Assembly (NCBI RefSeq): GCF_040253635.1
Contig: NZ_JBEJGX010000003.1
Span: 5,109,501 to 5,173,500 of the forward strand
From: Streptomyces sp. Edi2
Lineage (GTDB): Bacteria > Actinomycetota > Actinomycetes > Streptomycetales > Streptomycetaceae
Direction of reading: 5' to 3'
Length of the DNA: 64,000 bases
Made by a program: the position numbers and the translations under genes. This document shows, one piece after another, positions 17,706-24,462 of the stretch. Below the pieces are notes generated by a model, which made no database searches, was not told where the DNA came from, and was given only the letters and a program-made list of their open reading frames with translations. Positions within the stretch are counted from its first letter, which is position 1, and the number at the start of each line of letters is the position of its first letter.

Positions 17706-17939
17706 GTGAAGTACGCAAAGGTCGCAGCGATCACTGCCGGTACGATCATGGCGGTGGGTGCGGCGTCGCCGGCCTTCGCCGACGCAGGGGTCGCGGGTGG
17801 CGCCAAGAACTCGCCCGGTGTGCTCTCCGGCAACGCCATCCAGGTGCCGGTGCACATCCCGGTCAACCTCTGCGGCAACACCGTCAACATCGTTGCGCTG
17901 CTGAACCCGGCGTTCGGCAACACCTGCGTGAACGCCTGA
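17706..17939 (+). CDS. Short chaplin
   Basis: The protein has 77 residues and starts at GTG 17706 behind GGAAGGG; longer in-frame extensions have no support. A signal peptide MKYAKVAAITAGTIMAVGAA ending at AFA precedes a single chaplin domain of ~50 residues: NSPGVLSGNAIQVPVHIPV, NLCGNTVNIVALLNPAFGN, TCVNA. Cys56 and Cys74 are the pair that forms the intramolecular disulfide in ChpD-H-type short chaplins. There is no sorting signal, so the protein is secreted free and should self-assemble into amphipathic fibrils at the air-water interface. A 13-bp terminator follows. Its first 15 bases are identical to those of the gene at 18230. Confidence 0.93.
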   Translation: MKYAKVAAITAGTIMAVGAASPAFADAGVAGGAKNSPGVLSGNAIQVPVHIPVNLCGNTVNIVALLNPAFGNTCVNA

Positions 17940-17972
17940 CTCGAAGGAATTCGAGCCATGTCGATGTGACCT

Positions 17973-18006
17973 GGCCCCGGTGCGCGGTCACCTGCGCACC
18001 GGGGCC
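17973..18006 (+). terminator. Perfect 13-bp hairpin after the short chaplin
   Basis: GGCCCCGGTGCGC (17973-17985) pairs perfectly with GCGCACCGGGGCC (17994-18006) around an 8-base loop, 33 bases after the chaplin stop. Confidence 0.8.
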
Positions 18007-18060
18007 GGTCGCCATTCGCCTTGTGCGGGTGGACGTATAACGCCCGCAATTTCCGGGCGG

Positions 18061-18098
18061 CTCGTCCGAGAAGAGTGAACTCGTCCGAGAAGAGTGAA
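18061..18098. repeat. Perfect 19-bp tandem direct repeat upstream of the secreted-peptide gene
   Basis: CTCGTCCGAGAAGAGTGAA occurs at 18061-18079 and again at 18080-18098 with no gap. Each unit contains the small palindrome CTCG-TC-CGAG. The pair ends 131 bases before the GTG at 18230, a plausible place for an activator site. Confidence 0.85.
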
Positions 18099-18229
18099 AC
18101 TTCAGGGTTTCTCAGGACGTAAGCATTCGTTAGGCACGCTGAAATCGGTCATCCGAGCAGCGAAGTGATTGCTCATGTGGCGTTGCTGCCGCCGGACCGT
18201 CAAGCACCGCCCGAGAAAGGACAGTTGAA

Positions 18230-18517
18230 GTGAAGTACGCAAAGTCTGCCGCGGTTGTTGCCGGTTCCGTCATGGCACTGGGGGTCGCCGCACCCGCATT
18301 TGCCGCCCAGCCCGGAGCCCCGACCATGAGCCTCAACGGCGGGCTGACGGACGCGCTGAGCAGCAAGCAGCTGGACGGCCACCAGCTCACGCCGCTGGTC
18401 CACACGGTCAAGACCGCGGAGGGCAAGGTCAGGTCGACCAACGCGAAGAAGCTGCTCCGTGGTGTCACCGGAACGGCCAAGAAGACTCCGCTGCTCGGTG
18501 GCCTGCCGCTCAAGTAA
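18230..18517 (+). CDS. Small secreted protein with chaplin-like signal peptide, unknown role
   Basis: The protein has 95 residues and starts at GTG 18230 behind GAAAGGA. The signal peptide (MKYAKSAAVVAGSVMALGVA, cleavage near AFA-AQP) closely resembles that of the short chaplin at 17706, but the mature ~70 residues have no chaplin domain and no Cys. They read QPGAPTMSLNGGLTDAL, LDGHQLTPLVHTVKTAEG, KKLLRGVTGTAKKTPLLGG, LPLK, and are basic, Leu/Gly-rich and possibly helical. I do not recognise a named family. Its position inside the rodlin-chaplin cluster suggests a surface-layer or assembly role during aerial growth, which is inference. A CGTTGC hexamer 49 bases upstream matches the -10 position seen before the rodlins, without a convincing -35. 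Confidence 0.8.
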   Translation: MKYAKSAAVVAGSVMALGVAAPAFAAQPGAPTMSLNGGLTDALSSKQLDGHQLTPLVHTVKTAEGKVRSTNAKKLLRGVTGTAKKTPLLGGLPLK

Positions 18518-18820
18518 TTCCCGGGCGCCCGGCGTGGGCCGCCGCGGGATGAACGGCGGAGCTGTCTGTCCCGGACGCGCGACGCGGGCCCGGATTTCAC
18601 TGTCCTTCGGCTGTGTCCGGTGAGCGCGACGCGGTAGCGGAATGCGCGTTACCCGACTGCTGACATGCGCGCCCGAAGCCCTACCACCCCTCGCGCTTTC
18701 TCGCCCCGGGCACCGGCCCGGTCCGGAACCGGAGCGCCGGCACGATGCCGGTCCGTAAAAGTGACTCCGGAAAGCGGCTCGGGAAGTCGCTTCGGTGGCC
18801 AGCTCATTTGAGTGAATGAG

Positions 18821-18848
18821 AACAACCAAAAACATCCCTGTGAGTTGG
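18821..18848 (+). promoter_or_regulatory. Putative sigma-BldN-like promoter of rodlin 2
   Basis: AACAAC (18821-18826), 16 bases, then AGTTGG (18843-18848), 45 bases before the start. The upstream block CATTTGAGTGAA (18805-18816) sits at the same distance as in rodlin 1. The -35 match is weak. The remaining part of 18518-18820 shows no gene. Confidence 0.4.
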
Positions 18849-18893
18849 GCAGTTTGCCCGGCCCAAGGGCATCCCGAAACACGAAGGATCAAA

Positions 18894-19292
18894 ATGATCA
18901 AGAAGGCTTTGGCCACCGCAGCCGCGGCTGCGTCCATTGTCGGCGTGGCCGCCGCTGCCGCCCCCCAGGCGATGGCGATCGGTAACCAGCACGGAACCTC
19001 TTCCGTCAACGGCAACGGCGCGCAGCAGTATTTCGGAAACTCCACCACGTACGGCTACATGAGCCCGCAGATCGGCCTGATCCAGGGCTCGTTCAACAAG
19101 CCCTGCCTGGCTCTGGGCAAGCTGAACCTCCAGGGTGTGCACGGCTTGGCGCTGCAGGATCTCAACATCCTGTCGTCGCCGCAGAACCAGCAGTGCACCG
19201 AGAATTCCACCCAGGCCAAGGGCGACGAGCCGCTGTCGCACATCCTGGACAACATCCCGGTCCTTTCCGGCAACGGAGCCGGCAACCGCTGA
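18894..19292 (+). CDS. Rodlin, copy 2
   Basis: The protein has 132 residues and starts at ATG 18894 behind AAGGA. The signal peptide MIKKALATAAAAASIVGVAA ends near PQAMA. The mature part follows copy 1 closely: [88 protein letters not shown]. The two Cys are kept. It differs from copy 1 by GYMSPQIG and LNLQGVHGLALQ in the central region, so the copies have diverged rather than being a recent duplication. It has its own promoter region and a strong terminator. Confidence 0.93.
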   Translation: MIKKALATAAAAASIVGVAAAAAPQAMAIGNQHGTSSVNGNGAQQYFGNSTTYGYMSPQIGLIQGSFNKPCLALGKLNLQGVHGLALQDLNILSSPQNQQCTENSTQAKGDEPLSHILDNIPVLSGNGAGNR

Positions 19293-19305
19293 TCGGCTGA
19301 TGAGC

Positions 19306-19346
19306 ACCCGGGCCGCCCGGTCCTCCTTCTTCCGGGCGGTCCGGGT
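19306..19346 (+). terminator. Terminator after rodlin 2
   Basis: ACCCGGGCCGCCCGG (19306-19320) pairs at 14 of 15 positions (plus one G-U) with CCGGGCGGTCCGGGT (19332-19346) around an 11-base loop, and is followed by TTTCC. Confidence 0.8.
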
Positions 19347-19435
19347 TTCCGCTGTCCGGCGTCGGGTCGGAAATGTTATTCGCTCGTGACTGAACTCCGG
19401 TGCACCGGGTCGTTAGGAATGATGTGTGGAGGGAA

Positions 19436-19486
19436 GCATGCCAATGCCCTTGCGAGATTGATGGGGCCGCGAGGGTATTGGCATGC
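19436..19486. repeat. Long inverted repeat between rodlins 2 and 3
   Basis: GCATGCCAATGCCCTTGCG (19436-19454) and CGCGAGGGTATTGGCATGC (19468-19486) are reverse complements at 17 of 19 positions with a 13-base centre. It lies 334 bases upstream of rodlin 3 and well after the rodlin 2 terminator. No T run follows, and no gene is seen in 19347-19744. Confidence 0.75.
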
Positions 19487-19500
19487 TGTCCGTAACGAGC

Positions 19501-19540
19501 GCAGGGCCCGCGAACCCGTTCACCGGTTTCGCGGGCCTGC
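19501..19540. terminator. Stem-loop of terminator type between rodlins 2 and 3
   Basis: GCAGGGCCCGCGAACC (19501-19516) pairs with GGTTTCGCGGGCCTGC (19525-19540) apart from one bulge on each side, with an 8-base loop. It lies only 15 bases after the long inverted repeat and may act with it to insulate rodlin 3. Confidence 0.6.
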
Positions 19541-19744
19541 GTCGCGCAAAGGCATAAGGTCATTGCTCTCGGGGGTGTTCCGGGAACGCTCGGGGGCGGT
19601 CTGTAAACGCTCCGGACCGCCCCGCGGGCGACAAGTCGCATTGTCGGTGCGCGAATTAGGGCGAGGGTTTCAGGCGGTAGCGGCAGCTGAAGCCTTATAC
19701 GGAAGACCTGGTGCCTGCTATTCGGGTGATGGTAACCCACCGGC

Positions 19745-19772
19745 CAGAACTCAAGTCCGTATGGCGGGTTGT
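19745..19772 (+). promoter_or_regulatory. Putative sigma-BldN-like promoter of rodlin 3
   Basis: CAGAAC (19745-19750), 16 bases, GGTTGT (19767-19772), 47 bases before the start. The upstream block is TATTCGGGTGAT (19719-19730), a looser match, and is shifted about ten bases further from the -10 than in copies 1 and 2. Confidence 0.35.
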
Positions 19773-19819
19773 TCAAACAGGGCTCCCGTGTCGGGAGTTT
19801 CTTCTCCTGAAGGGTTTGC

Positions 19820-20218
19820 GTGATGAAGAAGATGATGGCGGGCGCGGCTGTGGCGGCGTCGCTGATCGGTATGTCCGCTGCGGCCGCTCCCGACGCCATG
19901 GCGATCGGTGACCAGAGGGGCACCAGCACGGTCAACGGAAACGGGGCGGCGTCGGTCTACGGCAACTCCACCACGCGCGGCAATCTGAGCACCCAGCTCG
20001 GGCTCGTCCAGGGCTCGCTGAACGACCTGTGCCTCGGTCTGGGCAAGGCGAACGTCCAGGCCTTCTCCTGGATCCAGGCTCAGGACATCAACATCCTGTC
20101 GTCGCCGCAGAACCAGCAGTGCACCCACAACTCGACGCAGGCCAAGGGCGACGAGGCGCTGTCGCACATCCTCGACAGCATCCCGGTCCTCTCCGGGAAC
20201 GGTGTCGGCAACCGCTGA
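19820..20218 (+). CDS. Rodlin, copy 3
   Basis: The protein has 132 residues. GTG 19820 gives MMKK, which aligns with the MIKK of the other rodlins; ATG 19823 is also possible behind GAAGGG. The signal peptide ends near APDAMA. The mature sequence [88 protein letters not shown] keeps both Cys. It is the most divergent of the three, with Asp for Lys before the first Cys (NDLC versus NKPC) and His for Glu after the second. S. coelicolor has two rodlins, so a third copy is notable. A perfect 13-bp terminator follows. Confidence 0.93.
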   Translation: MMKKMMAGAAVAASLIGMSAAAAPDAMAIGDQRGTSTVNGNGAASVYGNSTTRGNLSTQLGLVQGSLNDLCLGLGKANVQAFSWIQAQDINILSSPQNQQCTHNSTQAKGDEALSHILDSIPVLSGNGVGNR

Positions 20219-20253
20219 CCGCGAACGGCCTGGGCCGTTCCCCCGCTTGTGTC

Positions 20254-20293
20254 CCGGGCGGCCGGCGCCGCGTATGTGCTGCCGGCCGCCCGG
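20254..20293 (+). terminator. Perfect 13-bp hairpin after rodlin 3
   Basis: CCGGGCGGCCGGC (20254-20266) pairs perfectly with GCCGGCCGCCCGG (20281-20293) around a 14-base loop, 35 bases after the rodlin stop. Confidence 0.8.
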
Positions 20294-20414
20294 TCGTGCG
20301 AGCGGAACGCGGAGTGCGCGCAGCACGCGAGGTGCGGGCGGAATACGTGGTGCGGGCGGAACACGTGATGCGGGCGACGGTCCGTGGGCAACGACTGAAG
20401 AGGAGGGACGAGAG

Positions 20415-21032
20415 GTGCGACAGAGCCTGAAGACGTGTGTGTTCGTGGCGGCGGCGTCGGGTGTGCTGGGCGCGGGCGGCGGTGTGGCGTACGCGGATGC
20501 CGGCGCCGGGGGCGGTGCGACGAACTCTCCCGGGGTGCTGTCCGGGAACAGCATCCAGGTGACCGTGGACACCCCGGTCAATGCGTGTGGCAACTCGGTG
20601 GACGGGGGCGCGGCGCTCAACCCGGCCATGGGTGCCTCGTGCGGGAACGGCGCGCTACCCGGAGCGGCAGCCCGCCGGCCCCTGAACGCCGCCCCACCGC
20701 CCCCGGTGGCGCAGCGGCCTGCACCTGAGCAGGTCCGGCGGCACACGGCCCCGGAAGGGACGCCCCACCGGGAGCGGCCGCCCAAGGCACAACCGGCGAA
20801 GGCGGCACCGAAGCACGCCCGGAAGTCCGCGGAGGACGCCGGTGCGGTGCCTGCGCAGCGGTCCGCACGGGATGCACGGGTGGGAGCTCAGGCGCGGGCC
20901 GGGGACTCGGCGGGCTCCGCGCTGCTGGCGTCCACGGGGCCCGGCGAGCTGGGCGTGGTGGCCGGTATGGGCGGCGGGCTGCTGGTGGGAGGGGCACTGC
21001 TGCTGCGCCGGTCCCGTACGCGTCGCAGATGA
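20415..21032 (+). CDS. Cell-wall-anchored chaplin with one chaplin domain and LAxTG sorting signal
   Basis: The protein has 205 residues and starts at GTG 20415 behind GGAGGG; the open frame upstream has no support. A signal peptide (to about residue 27, VAYADAG) is followed by one chaplin domain, NSPGVLSGNSIQVTVDTPV, NACGNSVDGGAALNPAMG, ASCGNG, with the Cys pair 58/76. A Pro/Ala/Arg-rich linker (residues ~80-165) precedes LASTG at 171-175, a hydrophobic segment and a basic tail (RRSRTRRR). This is the LAxTG sortase E-type signal of long chaplins. In S. coelicolor the anchored chaplins ChpA-C carry two chaplin domains; here there is one. The domain is more Gly-rich and less hydrophobic than the short chaplin (DGGAALNPAMG against NIVALLNPAFG). 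Confidence 0.88.
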   Translation: MRQSLKTCVFVAAASGVLGAGGGVAYADAGAGGGATNSPGVLSGNSIQVTVDTPVNACGNSVDGGAALNPAMGASCGNGALPGAAARRPLNAAPPPPVAQRPAPEQVRRHTAPEGTPHRERPPKAQPAKAAPKHARKSAEDAGAVPAQRSARDARVGAQARAGDSAGSALLASTGPGELGVVAGMGGGLLVGGALLLRRSRTRRR

Positions 21033-21471
21033 GCGCGAGGGCCGTAGGTGCGGGACGGGCCTCTGGGGATCAGGGGCTCGACTGCCGACCGAGCGACCGG
21101 CTGAGCGGCCGCCGAGCGGGCCCGGCGGGCCACTGCGCCCGGTCCGCCCACTCCGCCCGGTCGGTCCGCCCGGTCGAGCCGCCCGTCGGCATCGCCGGAC
21201 GGCTCGACCGCGGGCCGTCGTGCCACGCTGCCCGGAGCGGCGCTGCGGCTGGAAGCGCCCCTACGGGTCGTACGACGGATCGTGTGGATCAACGCGTGAA
21301 GGCCGTGTCCGGCACGGGAAGGATCGTTCTTTCGCTCATTGGTGGGGACCCGGTCTCCGGGTGTTTGAAGCCGGGCGGCACCGGAAGCGCAGCGGGGCCG
21401 TGCCGCGCGCTGCTCCCTCTGGCAAAATTGGGGTGAAGGCCGCAAAGGTGATGGGTCGATGAGGTGGGGCC
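21033..21471 (+). other. Intergenic region between the anchored chaplin and the nitrilase
   Basis: These 439 bases contain several open frames but none with recognisable protein features, and codon use looks like GC-rich noise. No strong hairpin was identified close to the chaplin stop. The stretch just before 21472 must hold the ribosome-binding site (GAGGTGGGG) and promoter of the nitrilase gene. Confidence 0.4.
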
Positions 21472-22317
21472 ATGCTCGTTGCGCTGGCGCAGACGGACTG
21501 TGTGCTGGGCGGGGTGGCGGAGAACCTCGATATCGCCCGTGAGCAGATCGAGCAGGCGGCGGCGCAGGGTGCGGATCTTGTGGTCTTTCCCGAACTGAGC
21601 CTGCACGGCTACCACTTGGGCGCGCTGGAGCGCGATGAGTCGCTCGCGGCGAGCGATCCGAGGCTGCTGGAGCTGAGCACCCTCGGCCCCGATGTGCTGG
21701 TCGGCTTCCACGAGCACACCAGTCTGCGGGCCTACAACACCGCGGCCCACTACGCGGCCGGTGAACTGGTGCATGCCCACCGCAAGCTGTATCTCCCCAA
21801 CTACCTGGCCTGGGAGGAGCGCAAGCACGTCAGTCCTGGGCAGTCACTGCGTGCGTACGAGCTGAAGCGGGACAAGAGCGGGGGCCGGGGCGCGACGCTG
21901 GTGTGCAATGACGCCTGGCAGCCGACCCTGCCGTGGCTGGCGGTGCAGGACGGTGCCGAGGTGCTGTTCATCCCGACGAACAGCGCGGCGAGCCTGGATC
22001 CGGAGGCGATGGACACCGGGCTCTACTGGGACACCCTGCTGTCCTATACGGCGAAGATGCTGCAGTGCTGGGTGGTCTTCGTGAACCGGGTGGGCAATGA
22101 GCACGGCGCGGCGTTCTGGGGCGGCTCGCGGGTGGTGGACCCACGGGGCGCGGTGGTGGCGCAGGCGCCCAAGTGGGAGCCCTCGCTGGTCACCGTCGAG
22201 ATCGATCTCGCCGAGGCGCGGCGGCAGCGCCGGGCGGTGCCGCTGGTCGCCGAGGCCCGGCTGGGGCTGATCGACCGCGAGGTGCGGCGGCTGATCGATG
22301 AGGGCGGCGATCACTGA
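21472..22317 (+). CDS. Carbon-nitrogen hydrolase (nitrilase superfamily)
   Basis: The protein has 281 residues and starts at ATG 21472 behind GAGGTGGGG. The nitrilase triad is visible: Glu in LVVFPELSLHGY, Lys in HRKLYLPNYLAWEERKH, and Cys in ATLVCNDAWQP. Supporting text is LVALAQTDCVLGGVAENL at the N-terminus and FVNRVGNEHGAAFWGGSRVVDP. The superfamily hydrolyses nitriles, amides or N-carbamoyl compounds; the NDAWQP context resembles amidase-type members, but the substrate cannot be read from the sequence. It is a cytosolic protein with no signal peptide. The gene is convergent with tatA and stands alone. Confidence 0.9.
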   Translation: MLVALAQTDCVLGGVAENLDIAREQIEQAAAQGADLVVFPELSLHGYHLGALERDESLAASDPRLLELSTLGPDVLVGFHEHTSLRAYNTAAHYAAGELVHAHRKLYLPNYLAWEERKHVSPGQSLRAYELKRDKSGGRGATLVCNDAWQPTLPWLAVQDGAEVLFIPTNSAASLDPEAMDTGLYWDTLLSYTAKMLQCWVVFVNRVGNEHGAAFWGGSRVVDPRGAVVAQAPKWEPSLVTVEIDLAEARRQRRAVPLVAEARLGLIDREVRRLIDEGGDH

Positions 22318-22371
22318 GCGGCCGGCGATCGCTGAAAGGCCGGAGCCGGCTGAGCGGCCGGCGGCTCGGCC

Positions 22372-22605
22372 TCAGTGGCGGGCGGTGGCCTCGGGGCGGG
22401 GCGTCGCTTCCGAGCGGGGTGTGGCGTCCGGGCGGGAGGTCGCGTCGGGCTCGTCGGTCTTGAGCGTCTTGGCCTCGGCCTTGAGGATGCGCATCGAGCG
22501 GCCCAGGCCGCGTGCCATGTCGGGCAGCTTCTTCGAGCCGAAGAGCAGCACGAGTACCGCGAGGATCAGAATCAGGTGCCAGGGCTCGAAGGCGTTGCGG
22601 AGCAT
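22372..22605 (-). CDS. tatA: Sec-independent protein translocase subunit TatA
   Basis: The protein has 77 residues on the minus strand. It has the classic TatA/E layout: a single N-terminal transmembrane helix preceded by FEPWHL ([13 protein letters not shown]), the [17 protein letters not shown] hinge and amphipathic helix with the invariant Phe-Gly, then a charged, disordered tail with repeated (P)EAT/DAT units. TatA oligomers form the pore that exports folded proteins with twin-arginine signals. No tatB or tatC lies nearby, as is usual for some actinomycete tatA copies, so this may be a second copy. It lies downstream of the chimeric S14 gene on the same strand, with a 110-base gap. Confidence 0.93.
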   Translation of the reverse strand: MLRNAFEPWHLILILAVLVLLFGSKKLPDMARGLGRSMRILKAEAKTLKTDEPDATSRPDATPRSEATPRPEATARH

Positions 22606-22715
22606 GCGCGCGCTCGCTTTCTTCGGGAGGGGTAGCGGACGTTCTGTCCAGTATTACCCCAACGGTCCGGCCGCCCGGTCCAGGGGTCGCCCAGACCGGA
22701 CGGCCCGCGGTGCGG

Positions 22716-23003
22716 CTACCGGCTCGACTTGCGGACCCCCGGCAGGTAGCCCGCGGGCGTCTGTTCGCGCAGCCGTACGCGGGACAGGCCGAAGGCGCGG
22801 AGGTAGCCGCGCGGGCGCCCGTCGGTGCCGTCGCGGTTGCGCACCCGGGGCGCGCCGCAGTCCCGGGTCCGGCGGGAGGGCGGACGGCGGATGACGGCCT
22901 TGAGGGCCGCGCGCCGGACCGCGTACCGGGCGACGGTCATACGGCGGGAGACGGATTTGCCGAAGCCCGGCGTGCGACGGGTCAGCCGGCAGTGGGCGGA
23001 CAC
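22716..23003 (-). pseudogene. Chimeric ribosomal protein: L28 N-terminus fused to S14 C-terminus
   Basis: There are 95 codons from GTG 23003, with GAAGAG upstream on the minus strand. The first ~21 residues, [20 protein letters not shown], are the start of a zinc-free L28 paralogue (MSAHC...PGFG). Without a break the frame continues as S14: [18 protein letters not shown], then [41 protein letters not shown]. The L28 body, any L33 gene and the S14 N-terminus are missing, and about 20 residues of the S14 middle helix are also absent ([18 protein letters not shown]). Actinomycetes carry an rpmB-rpmG-rpsN operon of zinc-independent paralogues under Zur; this looks like that operon collapsed by deletion. 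A product might still be made, but binding as either protein is doubtful. Confidence 0.75.
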
Positions 23004-23038
23004 GGTGCGATCTCTTCGGGCGGGGTCCCGGTGCTTAT

Positions 23039-23059
23039 TGAAAACGGAAACCATTTTCA
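23039..23059 (-). promoter_or_regulatory. Zur-box-like palindrome
   Basis: Read on the minus strand, TGAAAATGG, TTT, CCGTTTTCA is a 9-3-9 near-palindrome (8 of 9 pairs) centred about 46 bases upstream of the L28/S14 start. Actinobacterial Zur sites have the TGAAAAyGrTTTTCA style, and the genes normally behind them are zinc-free ribosomal proteins, which matches the gene here. Confidence 0.65.
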
Positions 23060-23285
23060 CACTCTATCTCGTGGCCCGCGGAGGGCAGGGGGCGCCCTCG
23101 CTACCCCCGGCCCCGGAACCCACAGGACGTGGCGCACGTCTCTCCCAAGGTCGTGAGGGCATCGAGCCCGCGGTCCGTACCAAGTGCAGGGTGCACCTGA
23201 GCAGGGGCGACGAGTGGAAGCCGCTCGCGGAAGAGCGGCGGACTCGGGTGCTCGACGAGCTGTGACCGCCTCTGCACCGGCTGTC

Positions 23286-23312
23286 GTGCACGTGCATCTG
23301 CGCATGCATCCG
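23286..23312 (+). promoter_or_regulatory. Shared operator-like site, copy A (upstream of the DUF397 gene)
   Basis: GTGCACGTGCATCTGC (23286-23301), followed by GCATGCATCCG, matches the minus-strand site at 24463-24489 at 24 of 27 positions. It contains the perfect palindrome TGCACGTGCA (23287-23296). It ends 58 bases before the DUF397 start, and a possible -10 TATGCT lies at 23327. Confidence 0.7.
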
Positions 23313-23370
23313 CATGAGAACGCGGCTATGCTCCCGGGCAGTTGACACCATTTATCACCGGGAGACCCCT

Positions 23371-23610
23371 GTGCTCCACGCATACAACGGCATGGCCGCC
23401 ACAGATCTCCGTGATGTGGCATGGCAGAAGAGCAGGCACAGTAACTCCCAGGGATCCTGTGTGGAGTTCGCCAAGCTGCCCGGGGGTGACATCGCGGTAC
23501 GCAACTCCCGCTTCCCGGACGGCCCCGCGCTCGTCTACACGCCGGCCGAGGTCCGGGCGATGCTGCTCGGCATCAAGGACGGGGAGTTCGACCATCTCGT
23601 ACGGGACTGA
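23371..23610 (+). CDS. DUF397 domain protein
   Basis: The protein has 79 residues and starts at GTG 23371 behind GGGAGA. It carries the whole DUF397 fold: DVAWQKSRHSNSQGSCVEFA, LPGGDIAVRNSRFPDGPALV, YTPAEVRAMLLGIKDGEFD. In Streptomyces these small proteins are encoded next to XRE-DUF5753 regulators and HATPase anti-sigma-like proteins, as at whiJ/abaA-type loci, and are thought to work with the XRE partner. Here the HATPase and XRE genes lie 0.3-1 kb away, and a shared upstream site supports joint control. The exact activity is unknown; antitoxin- or co-regulator-like models are inference. Confidence 0.9.
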   Translation: MLHAYNGMAATDLRDVAWQKSRHSNSQGSCVEFAKLPGGDIAVRNSRFPDGPALVYTPAEVRAMLLGIKDGEFDHLVRD

Positions 23611-23867
23611 GTGTCCTGTGCCCCGTGGGGAGTGCCCGGGCGTCGGTGTCCGGGCGGCGGGCCGGAGGGGCGTGCGGCGGCCGGAGGGGTGTGCGGGTGC
23701 GTCGCGCAGCGTGCGCAGTGGTCGCACGGGTGAAGCAGCCGCACCGGTGAAGTAGCCGCAATCTGCGCGGTGTTCACGCCCCGCGCAGTGCTCGCGCCCG
23801 GCCGGTGTCCGCGCCCTGCAACCGGGCGCCCGTGGGTGAGACGGTGCGCCCGGTGTGAGGGAAGCGG

Positions 23868-24359
23868 CTACGGCAGCCGGAAGAGGGCCCACACGATCTT
23901 GCCGTGTGCGGCACCGGCCAGCGGATGCCAGCCCCAGCTGTCGCTGAAGGAGTCCACGAGATACAGCCCGCGACCCGACTCCGCGGCGGAATCCGCCTCC
24001 CCGGCGACCGGTGAATCGTCGCTCGGGTCCCGTACGGCGCAGATCAGCCGGGAGGACCAGCGCATCAGGTGCAGCCGGGCGGGCGGGGTGGCGTCGTGGT
24101 GCTCCGGGGCGGCCAGGATCGCGTGCCGCAGGGCATTGGTGACGAGTTCGGAGACCACCAGGGCGACCGAGTCGAAGAGATCGTCCAGATCCCAGCCCTG
24201 CAGGGTCTCGCGAGTGAACGCACGTGCACTGCGTACCGATTCATAGCGCGCCGGGAGTGTGCGGGACGCCGATCCGGAGACAGCCAAGGGGTCGACGGGA
24301 GGAAAGCCCTGCCATAACGGCTCGAGCATGGTCAAAACCTTGGTCCCCATGCGAGGCAC
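23868..24359 (-). CDS. HATPase-fold regulatory protein (anti-sigma-like serine kinase family)
   Basis: The protein has 163 residues from ATG 24359. It has a GHKL ATPase fold with the N box SELVTNALRHA, the G1-type DPSDDSP, and GRGLYLVDSFSDSWGW before KIVWALF. It belongs to the RsbW/SpoIIAB-like ATP-binding proteins abundant in Streptomyces, many of them regulators of sigma factors or developmental genes. No anti-anti-sigma or sigma partner is encoded next to it. Instead it is divergent from the XRE-DUF5753 gene at 24664 and convergent with the DUF397 gene, forming the familiar three-part module. Copy B of the shared 27-bp site lies 103 bases upstream of its start, in the same orientation as copy A. 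Confidence 0.88.
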   Translation of the reverse strand: MPRMGTKVLTMLEPLWQGFPPVDPLAVSGSASRTLPARYESVRSARAFTRETLQGWDLDDLFDSVALVVSELVTNALRHAILAAPEHHDATPPARLHLMRWSSRLICAVRDPSDDSPVAGEADSAAESGRGLYLVDSFSDSWGWHPLAGAAHGKIVWALFRLP

Positions 24360-24462
24360 TCCTGGCGTTCGCGGACGTCATGACCCTGGCCGGTCAGCTG
24401 GATCTGGCGGATCTTTCACGAGCGTGCATGCGTGCGACGCCTATGGTTCCCAATGCGCGGGA

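Noticed and set aside
18118..18142. CGTAAG...CGCTGA as a promoter of the secreted-peptide gene
   Set aside because: The gap is only 13 bases, too short for the BldN pattern.
22825..23265. A 146-residue plus-strand frame opposite the L28/S14 gene
   Set aside because: It overlaps the S14-like sequence in antisense and shows no family features, while the minus strand has clear S14 motifs.
23342..23347. TTGACA as a -35 box of the DUF397 gene
   Set aside because: It lies 24 bases before the start codon, leaving no room for a -10 and a leader.
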